From: Rheinheimera sp.
GTDB lineage: Bacteria > Pseudomonadota > Gammaproteobacteria > Enterobacterales > Alteromonadaceae
Length of the DNA: 64,000 nucleotides
Reading direction: 5' to 3'
Assembly: GCF_030690345.1 (NCBI RefSeq)
Contig: NZ_JAUYGV010000007.1
Coordinates: 744,001 to 808,000, forward strand
The notes under the pieces are model-generated. The model saw only the letters and a program-made list of their open reading frames with translations, was not told the origin of the DNA and ran no database searches. Positions 51,539 to 61,343 of the stretch are shown here, in pieces. The position numbers and the translations under genes are program-made. Positions within the stretch are counted from its first letter, which is position 1. Each line of letters begins with the position of its first letter.

Positions 51539-52153
51539 ATGAGAATTCTAATTTCGGCAGTAATAGGACTTTTTTCGTCCTTTTGTTTTGCTGATTGTGA
51601 TTTTTATGTTAAGCGTTCAAACGATGAGATCGATGCGTGGCTAACCATAAAAAGTTCTATATACAGAGAAATGATCAAAGATATCAGAGCCAGACCTGCA
51701 TTCGGCACCTATATCATTAAAGATTCCATTTCTGCTAAATCTGGAAATACATATGCTAGAAATGGAAGATTAGAGATACATGTCAACCCTGAGCTGTCGC
51801 CAGCCAGGAAAATTTCGACAATAATATTTGAAATGAGTAATGTGTATTTTAATCCAGAGCACCAAAAAATAGATCTACTTGTGGACAAAGGGTTTATTAA
51901 AACAAAAGAAGAGTTTGGATTGGCGCATGAAATTTATGAATATGAAGCTATTAGAATGCACAAATCTGTGATAGGTGACATAAATAATAGCTGCAACAGA
52001 CTCCCGAAGGAGTTTTATCACCTTGTATCAATTAAAGACAGAGATTTCGAGGACTACAAAATTCCGGATTTAGATAGATATCTGGAGAATCAATTGAAGT
52101 CAGGGCACACAGCCCATTATTATCTTTGGTTTTCAAAACGTAAGAAAATATAA
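51539..52153 (+). CDS. Cassette 6: secreted 204-aa protein of unknown function
   Basis: A 204-aa exported protein with a signal peptide (about 1-18, MRILISAVIGLFSSFCFA). The mature part is AT-rich and charged. IIFEMSNVYFNPEH (about 98-111) and LAHEIYEYEAIRMHK (about 126-140) stand out; Glu/His-rich pairs of helices of this kind occur in some zinc peptidase-like or effector domains, but there is no HExxH and I assign no function. AAGGCAG precedes the ATG. The stop lies inside the following attC arm (TATAACAAGC). Confidence 0.65.
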   Translation: MRILISAVIGLFSSFCFADCDFYVKRSNDEIDAWLTIKSSIYREMIKDIRARPAFGTYIIKDSISAKSGNTYARNGRLEIHVNPELSPARKISTIIFEMSNVYFNPEHQKIDLLVDKGFIKTKEEFGLAHEIYEYEAIRMHKSVIGDINNSCNRLPKEFYHLVSIKDRDFEDYKIPDLDRYLENQLKSGHTAHYYLWFSKRKKI

Positions 52154-52216
52154 CAAGCAGCTGCAGCGGATCAATTTACGCTGCGCTTCAATTGCCCGCT
52201 GAGCTGGGCGTTATGC
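52150..52216 (+). repeat. attC-like recombination site 4
   Basis: TATAACAAGCAGCTGCAGCGG ... CCGCTGAGCTGGGCGTTATGC. The arms pair well (TAAC with GTTA; CAGCT with AGCTG; CAGCGG with CCGCTG). The core GTTATGC is a common variant of the GTTRRRY consensus. It is shorter than sites 1-3 and different in sequence. Confidence 0.8.
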
Positions 52217-52231
52217 ATTATCAGGTCTGAT

Positions 52232-52690
52232 ATGAATTGTATTTTTTGTGACATAGTTGCTGGTTCGTCGCCGTGCCATAAGGTTTGGGAAGATAGTGAG
52301 CATCTCGCTTTCTTGTCGATTTACCCAAATACCAGAGGGTTTACGGTGGTGATACCGAAGAAACATTATTCGAGTTATATCTTTGCACAAGATGACAGCG
52401 TCGTTGCCAACCTTACTTTGGCAAGCAAGAAAGTTGCCCTGTTGCTTGATAAGGCGCTTGATGGTGTGGCGCGAACAGGTATCGTTTATGAAGGATACGA
52501 AGTAGATCACTTACATAGCAAGCTGATTCCTATGCATGGTACCGGTGATGATTCTAATTTCAAACCAATTGACGGAACCATGGGGCCATTCATTCTAAAG
52601 TACGAAGGTTTTTTATCAACGCATGATTGTGAGCGAGCTGATGATGCTGAGCTTGCAAAATTGGCTGCACATATTAGGTCATGTGCATAA
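52232..52690 (+). CDS. Cassette 7: HIT-family hydrolase/transferase
   Basis: A 152-aa histidine-triad protein. Cysteines in CIFCDIVAG may bind zinc. The triad region reads VDHLHSKLIPMH: the first and middle (nucleophile) histidines are present, but the third histidine of HxHxH is lysine. Typical HIT enzymes hydrolyse nucleoside phosphoramidates or dinucleotides; the altered triad may change activity. It lies between attC site 4 and a degenerate attC site. Confidence 0.85.
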   Translation: MNCIFCDIVAGSSPCHKVWEDSEHLAFLSIYPNTRGFTVVIPKKHYSSYIFAQDDSVVANLTLASKKVALLLDKALDGVARTGIVYEGYEVDHLHSKLIPMHGTGDDSNFKPIDGTMGPFILKYEGFLSTHDCERADDAELAKLAAHIRSCA

Positions 52691-52759
52691 CCAGGAGCAG
52701 CACTACGCAGCCTTCGGCTGCCGGACGCTCGCAAGCTCGCGCCTGCAGGCAGGGGTAAT
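52686..52759 (+). repeat. Degenerate attC-like site 5
   Basis: It starts at the HIT stop (ATAACCAGGAGC) and contains GCAGCC-TTCG-GGCTGC and GCTCGC-AAGCTCGC stems in the order seen in sites 1 and 2. The closing core is GGGTAATG instead of GTTRRRY, so the outer pairing is poor. Probably decayed. Confidence 0.5.
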
Positions 52760-52786
52760 GTCCACTTTTTGCTGAAAAATGCAATG

Positions 52787-53422
52787 TTACGCTTCAGTTT
52801 TGTCTTTAAACTCGCATAAATCTTCAATAATACAGCTGCCACAGCGCGGCTTGCGCGCGACGCAGGTGTAGCGGCCGTGCAGGATAAGCCAGTGGTGCAC
52901 GTCGAGTTTAAACTCACTTGGCACCACCTTAAGCAATTTGTGTTCAACCTCGTCGACATTTTTACCCGGTGCCAGTTTAGTGCGGTTAGATACGCGGAAA
53001 ATATGTGTATCTACTGCGATGGTAGGCCAGCGAAACGCTGTGTTCAGCACCACGTTAGCGGTTTTGCGGCCCACGCCCGGCAGGGCTTCTAACGCTTCGC
53101 GATTTTCCGGCACTTCACCATTATGCAGCTCTACCAGCATGCGGCAGGTTTTAATTACGTTTTCGGCTTTGGTATTAAACAAACCAATGGTTTTGATATA
53201 GTGCTTTACGCCGTCGACGCCCAAATCCAGCATCGCTTGCGGTGTGCGCGCTACCGGAAACAAAAGTTTGGTGGCTTTATTTACACCCACATCGGTAGCC
53301 TGGGCGGATAACAGCACAGCGATTAACAGCTCAAACGGCGAGCTGTATTCCAGCTCTGTGGTAGGCTGCGGGTTAGCGGCGCGCAGCCGGCTTAGCATCT
53401 CGATACGTTTTTGTTTATTCAT
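52787..53422 (-). CDS. nth: Endonuclease III
   Basis: A 211-aa DNA glycosylase/AP lyase, identical in length to E. coli Nth; removes oxidised pyrimidines. The helix-hairpin-helix is LPGVGRKTANVVLN with catalytic Lys120, and Asp138 follows in AVDTHIFRV. The [4Fe-4S] cysteines are C-x6-C-x2-C-x5-C in CVARKPRCGSCIIEDLC. The last codons (CEFKDKTEA) are the sequence copied at 44833, 47292 and 51200. It is the last gene of the rsx-nth run. Confidence 0.98.
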   Translation of the reverse strand: MNKQKRIEMLSRLRAANPQPTTELEYSSPFELLIAVLLSAQATDVGVNKATKLLFPVARTPQAMLDLGVDGVKHYIKTIGLFNTKAENVIKTCRMLVELHNGEVPENREALEALPGVGRKTANVVLNTAFRWPTIAVDTHIFRVSNRTKLAPGKNVDEVEHKLLKVVPSEFKLDVHHWLILHGRYTCVARKPRCGSCIIEDLCEFKDKTEA

Positions 53423-53437
53423 GCGTTATCCGGCAGT

Positions 53438-54133
53438 TTATTGCGCCGCACCGGTAACCCGGGCGCGGGCGATGCTGCCTTTTTCAATGGCCTGTTTTTG
53501 TTTAAGTTTGTTATCTATCACGTTTTTCAGCGCGATTAACAGCCCCATACCAATAAAGGCGCCTGGCGGCAACATCGCCAATAAAAAGTGGCTGTCTACC
53601 GTAAATAACTCAATGCGCAGCGCTTTGGCCCAATCGCCCAGCAATAAATCGGCACCGTCAAACAAGGTGCCCTGGCCGAGTATTTCCCGCATAGCACCAA
53701 GCACCAGCAGCACCAGCATAAAACCCAAGCCCATCATAATGGCGTCGATGGACGAGGGCAGTACGGCGTTTTTTGAAGCAAAGGCTTCGGCACGGCCGAT
53801 AATGGCGCAGTTGGTGACGATAAGCGGAATAAAAATACCCAGCGATTGGTACAAACCAAAGGTATAGGCGTTCATCAACAGCTGTACCACAGTCACCAGG
53901 CTGGCAATAATTAACACAAACACCGGGATGCGAATTTCACTGGCTACATGGTTACGCACCAGCGACACGGCGATATTGGAGCCAAGCAGCACCAATAAGG
54001 TAGCGGCGCCCAGGCCCAATGCGTTGGTCACAGTGGCGGTAACCGCCAACAGCGGGCACAGGCCGAGTAATTGCACCAGCCCCGGGTTATTTTTCCACAA
54101 GCCCTGGATGGTTAAGTCTTTAAATTGGCTCAT
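53438..54133 (-). CDS. rsxE: RsxE, electron transport complex subunit
   Basis: A 231-aa membrane protein with six helices, one of the two related RnfA/RnfE-type subunits of the Rsx/Rnf complex. Landmarks are the start [20 protein letters not shown] (about 14-33) and [12 protein letters not shown]. In E. coli Rsx keeps the SoxR iron-sulfur sensor reduced; in Vibrio the complex is better known as Rnf, coupling ferredoxin/NAD redox to ion transport. The last gene of the rsxABCDGE operon, immediately upstream of nth. Confidence 0.95.
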   Translation of the reverse strand: MSQFKDLTIQGLWKNNPGLVQLLGLCPLLAVTATVTNALGLGAATLLVLLGSNIAVSLVRNHVASEIRIPVFVLIIASLVTVVQLLMNAYTFGLYQSLGIFIPLIVTNCAIIGRAEAFASKNAVLPSSIDAIMMGLGFMLVLLVLGAMREILGQGTLFDGADLLLGDWAKALRIELFTVDSHFLLAMLPPGAFIGMGLLIALKNVIDNKLKQKQAIEKGSIARARVTGAAQ

Positions 54134-54150
54134 CAGTGTGTTGTACCTTA

Positions 54151-54777
54151 TTAACCCTTGCAGTTGGCGGGCAGGGTGGCCAGCTGCGGATGTTGCTGCA
54201 CATACAGCACGGCATTACGCACGGCATTAATTACCGCACGCGGCGTAATAGTAGCACCGGTAAATTGATCAAAATCGCCGCCATCTTTGCGTACTGCCCA
54301 GCGGCCGGCGTTGTCATCAGTTACTGCTTTGCCGCTAAAGCTGAAAATCCATGGTGAGCGCCTGGCTTCAATTTTATCGCCCAGGCCCGGTGTTTCTTTG
54401 TGTTCCAGCACGCGGCTACCCAACACAGTGCCATCAGGGGTAAGGGCAACAATTAAATCAATATTGCCGCTGTAGCCATCCGGTGCTGTGGTTTCAATAA
54501 TGTAAGCACTAAGCTCGCCATCCTGACGCCAGCGATACAAGGTTTGGGCAGCGGCTTTACCGAGCAACTGCTCATCTGTTACCTGCAGGCAATCCTGCAA
54601 TAATGTCTGGCCGGCATCCACACCGGGTAACACTTCAGATAAAATTGCCAGCTTGGCCGCCAGCCGCTGTTCGTTGATCCGCGGTGCAGTTTGCTGATTA
54701 ACCAGGCTGAGTATGGCAACACAGACTGCTGCTGCTGCACCCAGTGCCAGCGCATTTTTACTGATAGCACGGATCAT
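54151..54777 (-). CDS. rsxG: RsxG, FMN-binding subunit
   Basis: A 208-aa protein with one N-terminal helix and a periplasmic FMN-binding domain. The flavin-attachment motif [S/T]GAT is in [13 protein letters not shown] (about 171-183); FMN is expected to be linked to the second Thr by phosphodiester bond. Overlaps rsxD by 4 nt. Confidence 0.95.
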   Translation of the reverse strand: MIRAISKNALALGAAAAVCVAILSLVNQQTAPRINEQRLAAKLAILSEVLPGVDAGQTLLQDCLQVTDEQLLGKAAAQTLYRWRQDGELSAYIIETTAPDGYSGNIDLIVALTPDGTVLGSRVLEHKETPGLGDKIEARRSPWIFSFSGKAVTDDNAGRWAVRKDGGDFDQFTGATITPRAVINAVRNAVLYVQQHPQLATLPANCKG

Positions 54778-55841
54778 TTCAGTTCGCTCCGGGTGCGGTG
54801 GCCATAAGTTCGCGGCCTGGTGTAGTAATCAATCAGCGGTACCGCCATATTTGCCAGCAAGATGGCAAAGGCGTAGGCGTCCGGGTAGCCACCAAAGTTA
54901 CGGATTAAAAACACCAGCAAGCCAATCAGGGCGCCGTAACACAACCGGCCCTTGTCCGTGGTAGAGGCGGATACCGGGTCGGTCGCAATAAAAAATGCTG
55001 CCAGCATAGTGCCGCCGCTAAACAGATGGAACAGCGGCCCGGCCAGGGTATCAGGCTCCGCCAGAGCGGCAATAGCCGATAACACAAACAAGCTGCCAAG
55101 CACAGCAACCGGAATACGCCAGCTGATAATTTTTTGCTGGATCAGCAGCAAGCCGCCGGCCAAATAAGCCAGATTAAGCCATAACCAGCCGGTACCGGCA
55201 AAGGCAAAAAATACCGGGCTTTGCAGGCTTTCTTCCAGGGTTAAACCGCGGCTTAAACCGGTGCGCAGTGTGTCCAGTGGTGTGGCCATGGTTACGCCGT
55301 CAATACTGCTTTGTAGCTGGGTTAGGCTAAAGCCGCTGCAGCTGTATTGGCTGAACACCGCACATACTGCATCCCATGGCGCCAGTTCAATGCTTTGTAA
55401 TGATAATGGCGGCAGCCACTGTGTCATTTGCAGCGGAAATGACACCAGTAACAGCACATAAGCGGCCATGGCCGGGTTAAACAGGTTATGGCCCAAGCCA
55501 CCGTATAACTGCTTTACCATAATGATGGCAAAGGCAGTACCGATAACAATCAGCCACCAGGGCGCATAGGGCGGAATAGCAATGGCCAACAGCACGGCCG
55601 TTAACAAGGCACTGTGATCTTTTAACCGTGGCAACACGGCTTTACCACGCAGCTTCAGCACCAGGGCTTCGCTGCACCAGGCGGTAATAATGGCCAGCGC
55701 CAATTGCAGCAGTACGCCATAACCAAACAATACCGCTTGCAGCGCTATACCGGGTAAGCAGGCGAGGACAACCATACGCATGATCTGCGCAGTGCTGCGC
55801 TGATTATGCTGGTGTGGTGAGCTGGCAATTTTAAAACTCAT
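54774..55841 (-). CDS. rsxD: RsxD, electron transport complex subunit
   Basis: A 355-aa polytopic membrane protein (about 9-10 helices) of the RnfD/NqrB family, carrying covalently bound FMN in homologues; the attachment Thr is probably in [12 protein letters not shown] (about 181-192). Late [17 protein letters not shown] matches RnfD. Overlaps rsxC by 4 nt. Confidence 0.95.
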   Translation of the reverse strand: MSFKIASSPHQHNQRSTAQIMRMVVLACLPGIALQAVLFGYGVLLQLALAIITAWCSEALVLKLRGKAVLPRLKDHSALLTAVLLAIAIPPYAPWWLIVIGTAFAIIMVKQLYGGLGHNLFNPAMAAYVLLLVSFPLQMTQWLPPLSLQSIELAPWDAVCAVFSQYSCSGFSLTQLQSSIDGVTMATPLDTLRTGLSRGLTLEESLQSPVFFAFAGTGWLWLNLAYLAGGLLLIQQKIISWRIPVAVLGSLFVLSAIAALAEPDTLAGPLFHLFSGGTMLAAFFIATDPVSASTTDKGRLCYGALIGLLVFLIRNFGGYPDAYAFAILLANMAVPLIDYYTRPRTYGHRTRSELK

Positions 55842-57910
55842 GAGTTCTCGCTATCGGCTTGTTTACGCGCTTTGGCCCGTGCAATAGCCGCGGCTATGGC
55901 GGCTTTACGTGGATCGGCTGCGGCTTCGGTTAGTTGCTCAGTAGCTGCTGTAACCGGTGCTTCCTGCTCAGTGGCAGCGCTTTGCGGCTGTTGCTTCGCT
56001 TTGGCACGGGCTATAGCGGCGGCAATGGCGGCTTTGCGCGGATCAGCGGCCGCCGGCGTTTGTACCGGCGTCGCAGTTACTGATGCAGCGCTGTTGTCTG
56101 CGGCTTGTGCTGTGTCAGTGGGTGCTGCATCAGCTTGTTTTGAGTCAGCATGTTCTGAGAAAGGCGTAGCCTGTTGCTGTGCTTTTTTGGCTTTAGCGCG
56201 CGCTAAAGCAGCTGCAACCGCAGCTGCTTTGCTGTCGCCGGCGGCAGCAGTGCCGGTATCAGCACCAGCACCGGCAGTGTCAGCCTGTGCCTTTTGCTGT
56301 TGATACTCGCGGGCCTGCTGCTTTTTCTGCTCACGTTCGGCCTGAATATCAGCTGCAGATGGCTGATCAGCGACGGCGCTTTGTGCTTGTTTGGCTTTAA
56401 TCCGCGCCAGTGCCTCAGCAACAGCATTGTTGCCACCGCTTTGTTGCTGTTGCTGCTGCCTGGCGGCCGCCAATTGTTGGTTGCGCTCCAGCCGTTGTTG
56501 TTTCTCCAGCTCCAGCCTGGCATTTCGTGCTTCAAACCGGGCTTTGGCTTGCTCGGCCTTTAATGCCTCGCGCTGCTGTTCACGAATATCGGCTTTAGCT
56601 ACGCGATAGTACTGCACCAGCGGAATTTCACTCGGACATACATAAGCGCAGGCACCGCATTCAATGCAGTCTGCCAGATTATATTGTTTTAACTTATCGC
56701 TGTCTTTGGCCTTGCTGTACCACAACAGCTGCTGCGGCAATAAACTGGCCGGGCAGGCATCGGCACAGGCACTGCAGCGGATACAATCCATTTCCTGCTG
56801 TGCCGCCGGCAACTCTGCTGCTGTCGGCGCTAAAATGCAGTTAGTGGTTTTTACTACCGGTACGCTCAGATCAGGCAGGGTAAAGCCCATCATCGGCCCG
56901 CCCATAATGACTCTTTGCTGTGGTTCGGCGGCAAAGCCGCAGGCATCTAATAAGGCCGATACCGGTGTGCCCAGCAACGCCAGTACATTTTGCGGTTGGC
57001 TTAAGGTATCGCCGGCCACAGTAACAATACGCGAGATCAGCGGGTGATCGTCCAGCACCGCCTGCGCCACGGCAAAGGCAGTACCGACGTTTTGCATCAC
57101 AATACCAATATCAATCGGGCGGCGGCCATTGGGCACTTCTTTATTGGTCAGCAGCTGAATAAGCTGTTTTTCACCACCGGACGGGTATTTGGTGGGCACA
57201 GCCCGGACGTAATAATGTTCACGCTGGCTACAGGCTGCCTGCATGGCGGCATAGGCGATAGGTTTGTCATCCTCAATGCCGATTAATACCGCTTTGGGCT
57301 CCAGCAGATGACACAGAATATCAATGCCTTTGACGATGGTGGTGGCCGCTTCCTGCATCAGCAAATCATCGGCGCTGATATAAGGCTCGCACTCTACGGC
57401 ATTGATAATCAGATAGTCTACCGGTTGCGACACCCCGGTTTTTAAATGGGTAGGGAAGCCTGCACCGCCCATGCCGGCGATGCCACTGTCCTGAATGCGG
57501 CTAAGCAGCGCCATTTTGTCGCAGTTGACCAGGTTTAACGGCGCGCGCGCGCGCCACTCATCCAGACCATCCGGTGCCAACACCAGGGTTAGCTCGGGCA
57601 GGGCAGACGGGTGCGGGCTGGTATGCGGCTCAATACTCAGTACAGTGCCGGATGTGGGCGCATGCACCGGCACGGCCATAGAATTATCGGCTGCGGTAAG
57701 CGGCTGGCCTTTCAGTACCCGCTCGCCTACATGCACCAGAATTTGCCCGGCCACACCGATATGTTGGCGCAGCGGCAGGTAAAGCCGGTCCGGTAGCGGC
57801 ATTACGGCAATCGGTTTCTGGCTGGTTTGTTGTTTACGCGTGGGCGGGTGAATACCACCGTGAAAGTCCCACACCTTGCCGGCCTGAATTTGCGAAAATA
57901 ATCCCGGCAT
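55838..57910 (-). CDS. rsxC: RsxC, electron transport complex subunit with extended Ala/Gln-rich tail
   Basis: A 690-aa soluble/peripheral subunit. The N-terminal ~440 residues hold the NADH/FMN domain ([14 protein letters not shown], about 125-138) and two [4Fe-4S] motifs ([24 protein letters not shown]). The C-terminal ~250 residues are low-complexity, coiled-coil-like, Gln/Ala/Lys-rich, and contain two close tandem repeats of [18 protein letters not shown] (43-residue period) plus two weaker copies. Variable tails of this kind are common in RsxC; E. coli RsxC is 740 aa. Confidence 0.95.
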   Translation of the reverse strand: MPGLFSQIQAGKVWDFHGGIHPPTRKQQTSQKPIAVMPLPDRLYLPLRQHIGVAGQILVHVGERVLKGQPLTAADNSMAVPVHAPTSGTVLSIEPHTSPHPSALPELTLVLAPDGLDEWRARAPLNLVNCDKMALLSRIQDSGIAGMGGAGFPTHLKTGVSQPVDYLIINAVECEPYISADDLLMQEAATTIVKGIDILCHLLEPKAVLIGIEDDKPIAYAAMQAACSQREHYYVRAVPTKYPSGGEKQLIQLLTNKEVPNGRRPIDIGIVMQNVGTAFAVAQAVLDDHPLISRIVTVAGDTLSQPQNVLALLGTPVSALLDACGFAAEPQQRVIMGGPMMGFTLPDLSVPVVKTTNCILAPTAAELPAAQQEMDCIRCSACADACPASLLPQQLLWYSKAKDSDKLKQYNLADCIECGACAYVCPSEIPLVQYYRVAKADIREQQREALKAEQAKARFEARNARLELEKQQRLERNQQLAAARQQQQQQSGGNNAVAEALARIKAKQAQSAVADQPSAADIQAEREQKKQQAREYQQQKAQADTAGAGADTGTAAAGDSKAAAVAAALARAKAKKAQQQATPFSEHADSKQADAAPTDTAQAADNSAASVTATPVQTPAAADPRKAAIAAAIARAKAKQQPQSAATEQEAPVTAATEQLTEAAADPRKAAIAAAIARAKARKQADSENS
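55850..56055 (-). repeat. Tandem repeats in the rsxC tail
   Basis: Two copies of a segment encoding [19 protein letters not shown] lie 129 nt apart, at about 55868-55924 and 55997-56053. Similar but diverged copies occur further upstream in the gene. Confidence 0.8.
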
Positions 57911-57914
57911 TATC

Positions 57915-58466
57915 TTACTCCACCATCTTTACAGGTATGGCGGCCAAATCCCACTTCCAGCGCTCTGGTGTGGCCGCCAGCGGCACCATATCAATACAAT
58001 CTACCGGGCAGGGCTCAACGCACAAGTCACAGCCGGTGCATTCATCAACTAATACCGTATGCATTAATTTAGACGCGCCAACAATGGCATCGACCGGACA
58101 GGCCTGAATGCACTTGGTACAGCCAATACACTCGTCTTCACGGATATAGGCCACCCGTTTTACGCTCTCAGTCTGGGCTTCGTTCAGTGGTGTTGCCTCA
58201 ACACCCATTAAATCGGCGAGCTTGCGGATAGTACTTTCACCACCGGGCGGGCATTTATTAATGTCATCGCCGTTGGCGATAGCTTCAGCATAAGGCCGAC
58301 AGCCAGGATAACCGCACTGGCCGCATTGGGTTTGCGGCAATATATCGTCAATTTGCTCTACCAGCGGGTCGCTTTCTACTTTAAAGCGAATGGCGGCAAA
58401 GCCCAGTACCGCACCGAAGATCAGCGCCAGGCTACCTATAGCAATAAGGGCAGTCATCAGTGTCAT
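57915..58466 (-). CDS. rsxB: RsxB, electron transport complex ferredoxin subunit
   Basis: A 183-aa iron-sulfur protein. One N-terminal helix anchors it. A four-cysteine domain (CGQCGYPGC at about 48-56, extending to a Cys near 76) resembles the Fe-S domain of corrinoid iron-sulfur proteins. Two ferredoxin motifs follow: [12 protein letters not shown] (about 113) and [12 protein letters not shown] (about 143). It starts in the rsxA stop region and is followed by rsxC after 4 nt. Confidence 0.96.
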   Translation of the reverse strand: MTLMTALIAIGSLALIFGAVLGFAAIRFKVESDPLVEQIDDILPQTQCGQCGYPGCRPYAEAIANGDDINKCPPGGESTIRKLADLMGVEATPLNEAQTESVKRVAYIREDECIGCTKCIQACPVDAIVGASKLMHTVLVDECTGCDLCVEPCPVDCIDMVPLAATPERWKWDLAAIPVKMVE

Positions 58467-59047
58467 CAGGCTTTCACCAGCCCGGTAAAGCCCATAAAAG
58501 CCAATGACATTAAACCGGCGGTAATCATCGCAATGGCTGCGCCTTTAAACGGCAGGGGCACATCGGCGGCGGCTAAGCGCTCGCGCATGGCAGCAAACAA
58601 AATTAATACCAGCGAGAAACCCACGGCGGCGCCAAAGCCATACACCACAGAATTGACAAAATTATGCCGCTCGTTAACGTTCAGTAAGGCCACACCCAGC
58701 ACGGCGCAATTGGTGGTGATTAGCGGTAAGAAAATACCCAGCAAACGGTATAAAGTAGGGCTGGTTTTATGCACCACCATTTCAGTGAACTGCACTACCA
58801 CAGCAATCACCAGAATAAAGCTCAGCGTGCGTAAATAGAGTAAATCCAGCGGGGCTAACAGATAATGATCGACCAGATAACTGCACAAGGATGCCAGCGT
58901 TAAGACAAAGGTTGTCGCCAGTGACATACCAATGGCGGTTTCCAGCTTGCCCGATACGCCCATAAAAGGGCACAAGCCAAGAAACTTTACCAACACAAAG
59001 TTATTCACCAGTACGGTACTGATTAACAACAGCAGAAATTCAGTCAT
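58466..59047 (-). CDS. rsxA: RsxA, electron transport complex subunit
   Basis: A 193-aa membrane protein with six helices, paralogous to RsxE. The start [20 protein letters not shown], the [11 protein letters not shown] segment (about 24-34), and the mirror [13 protein letters not shown] loop with a conserved Cys are typical. Together RsxA and RsxE coordinate a [2Fe-2S] in homologues. It is the first gene of rsxABCDGE-nth. Confidence 0.96.
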   Translation of the reverse strand: MTEFLLLLISTVLVNNFVLVKFLGLCPFMGVSGKLETAIGMSLATTFVLTLASLCSYLVDHYLLAPLDLLYLRTLSFILVIAVVVQFTEMVVHKTSPTLYRLLGIFLPLITTNCAVLGVALLNVNERHNFVNSVVYGFGAAVGFSLVLILFAAMRERLAAADVPLPFKGAAIAMITAGLMSLAFMGFTGLVKA

Positions 59048-59162
59048 CGTATCGCTCAGGGAAAATGAAGGGCTATATTATGCAATTAAGCCGGTTGTGA
59101 CACAACCGGATAAAGTGTAAGGCTATAGCAACCGCCGCTTTAATACACGGCGGTGCAGCTGG

Positions 59163-61088
59163 TTAAATGGGGGCCGGCTTGCCAACGTAGTAACCTTGGT
59201 TGCCGTCAATAAATAACGACTCCAGCATATGTTTCTCTTCCTGGGTTTCCACGCTTTCAGCAAATACACCTACGCCAATGCGATGCGCCAGGTCTATCAT
59301 CAGCCGCATAAAGTACTGGTTATTTTTATCTTCGTTAATGTGGCGTGTATAGCTGCCGTCCATTTTGACAAAGTCCGGCTTTAAATCGCGGAAAAACTTA
59401 AACGAGGTAATACCGACACCGAATTTTTCCACCGTAATACGGGCGCCGGCGCGGTGTACCATATCAATAAAGCGTTTACTGGTTTTAAGGTTTTGTTGTA
59501 AGCCAAACTCGGTCACTTCAAAGATTAACTTTGCCGCAATATGAGCATCTTTTAACAGCCGGCGTTCTAACCAAATAATAAACTGGTCATCATGCACGCA
59601 GCGGGCTGACAGGTTAAGGCCAAAATATTGATCCTGTAAGTTTTTGTTTTTAATTGTAGTGAGTGCAGTCTCGATAATTAAGCGGTCAACCGCGACTATA
59701 CGATCCAGCTTTTCGGCCATTGCCAGAAAAGAGGCGGTAGGCAGGATCTGGCCTTCCTGGGTTTTAAACCGCACCAGAATTTCGGAATAGGCTTTGGCAG
59801 AGCGGTTAGACGGCTGAATAAGCTGTACTAACAGGCTGATACGATGGTTAGTTAACACATCGTCTATCACATTACGCCAGTTTTGATTGCCATAGCTGCC
59901 ATTGGCCATGTCCAACCCGACCGATTCTTTTTGTAAATGCCAGGCATTAGGCTGCTTGGTTTGCGCCAGACTGATGGAGGTATCGGCAACGGCCAGCAAT
60001 TCCCCCAGCGCTTTACCGGATTCATAGGTTACCAGCCCGGTGTAGGCCACCGAGTCCAGCTCAGAGGTTTTTTGGTATTCGTTAAACCGGCTTTGCAGTT
60101 GCAGCGCAAAGTTTTCTGCTTCTTTTGGTGTAACACGCGGCAGCAGAATGCCGAAGTCAGAACTGTTCAAGCGGTAAATACGGTAGTCTTTATAAGTACC
60201 GGCCAGTTTTTTCACTATGTCAGCCACGTCACGCACATAGTTGTCGCCTTCCTGATAACCACGGGTTTGGTTCAGGGTTTGTAACTCGGTACAACGGGTG
60301 ATAGCAAAAACACCAAAATCATTTTGTTCATTCTGGCGGATATTTTCTTCGTAGTGCTGCACAAAACGATTGCGGTTAGGTAAATCGGTAACCGAGTCTT
60401 TATAGGCTTCTTCGGCAATTTGATGGGCATTGGAGGCCATCTGGTTATATTGACTGCGGGTATAGTTGGCCAGTTTTTGCAAGGCGGTATTAATATCCGA
60501 AAACTCAGGCGGAATTTTCTGCCAGTCCGGCTCGGCTTTTTGCGGATCGGTAATAAAGCGGTCAATCAACTCGTTTACCGCAGCGGTAGTGCGACGGTAA
60601 CTGCGGTTAATACTGCTTTTACTCATCAGGATTGGCAGCCAGCCAATCACAAAGGGCAGCAAAAACAGCACTAATAACATGATTTGGAACTGTTGCAGGC
60701 GCCCGGTAAAATCCAGCTGATAACTCACCTGAATATTCTGCTCCTGGTTGCGAATGGTGTGAGGCTTAAACTCGCTGCCAAACCATTGCAGCAGAGTAAT
60801 GGCCAACGGCGCTTTATTACCGTTCAGGTTTTGCTCGTGCAATATAGTGTTGTCTAACTGACTCACGCGCAGGCTTTTTAGCGCGAAGCTGCGATCCAGC
60901 TGCCGGCTTAAAATTTTGCCGTCACCGGTAATATGATGACTAAGAATTTGTTCAATCGCCTTAGCGGCATTTTGTTGACTACTGAGCAGTTGTTGCTGGG
61001 TGTAAACTACCATTATTACCAACGCCACCATGGCAAGTATAAAGGCAGACAGCAATTGGCTGATAAGCAGAGTTCGGAATATTCTCAT
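59163..61088 (-). CDS. LapD-like membrane protein with degenerate GGDEF and EAL domains
   Basis: A 641-aa inner-membrane protein. An N-terminal helix (about 8-29), a periplasmic LapD/MoxY-type domain (about 30-130) and a second helix (about 133-155) are followed by a HAMP-like linker, then GGDEF (about 230-395) and EAL (about 400-641) domains. The GGDEF signature is replaced by SSDFG and EAL by EIL; the EAL-domain DDFG is EKFG. Catalysis is therefore unlikely, and it is probably a c-di-GMP receptor. In LapD systems the partner LapG protease lies nearby, but no lapG or adhesin gene is in this window. Confidence 0.88.
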   Translation of the reverse strand: MRIFRTLLISQLLSAFILAMVALVIMVVYTQQQLLSSQQNAAKAIEQILSHHITGDGKILSRQLDRSFALKSLRVSQLDNTILHEQNLNGNKAPLAITLLQWFGSEFKPHTIRNQEQNIQVSYQLDFTGRLQQFQIMLLVLFLLPFVIGWLPILMSKSSINRSYRRTTAAVNELIDRFITDPQKAEPDWQKIPPEFSDINTALQKLANYTRSQYNQMASNAHQIAEEAYKDSVTDLPNRNRFVQHYEENIRQNEQNDFGVFAITRCTELQTLNQTRGYQEGDNYVRDVADIVKKLAGTYKDYRIYRLNSSDFGILLPRVTPKEAENFALQLQSRFNEYQKTSELDSVAYTGLVTYESGKALGELLAVADTSISLAQTKQPNAWHLQKESVGLDMANGSYGNQNWRNVIDDVLTNHRISLLVQLIQPSNRSAKAYSEILVRFKTQEGQILPTASFLAMAEKLDRIVAVDRLIIETALTTIKNKNLQDQYFGLNLSARCVHDDQFIIWLERRLLKDAHIAAKLIFEVTEFGLQQNLKTSKRFIDMVHRAGARITVEKFGVGITSFKFFRDLKPDFVKMDGSYTRHINEDKNNQYFMRLMIDLAHRIGVGVFAESVETQEEKHMLESLFIDGNQGYYVGKPAPI

Positions 61089-61235
61089 AAGCAGTGACCA
61101 CCAGATATAACCAGTTTCCTTGTCCTAACGCTTACTATAGTTTTAGGCTCGCGCAATAGAAAGCTAATTAAATCAAAAAAATACTGAGAAATATATAAAT
61201 TAACGATGGGTGGCGGGAAAAACGCGTGCTAATGA

Positions 61236-61312
61236 TGGCTCCCCAGACTGGACTCGAACCAGTGACCTACGGATTAACAGTCCGCCGCTCTAACCAACTG
61301 AGCTACTAGGGA
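61236..61312 (-). tRNA. tRNA-Asn(GTT), copy 1
   Basis: A 77-nt gene including CCA. The acceptor stem TCCCTAG pairs with CTGGGGA; the D-loop AGCTCAGTTGGTTAGAGC, anticodon loop CTGTTAA (GTT), and T-arm GGTTCGAGTCC are all canonical. Confidence 0.97.
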
Positions 61313-61343
61313 ATTGTGTAAAATGGTGCTGTGTAGTGCAGGA

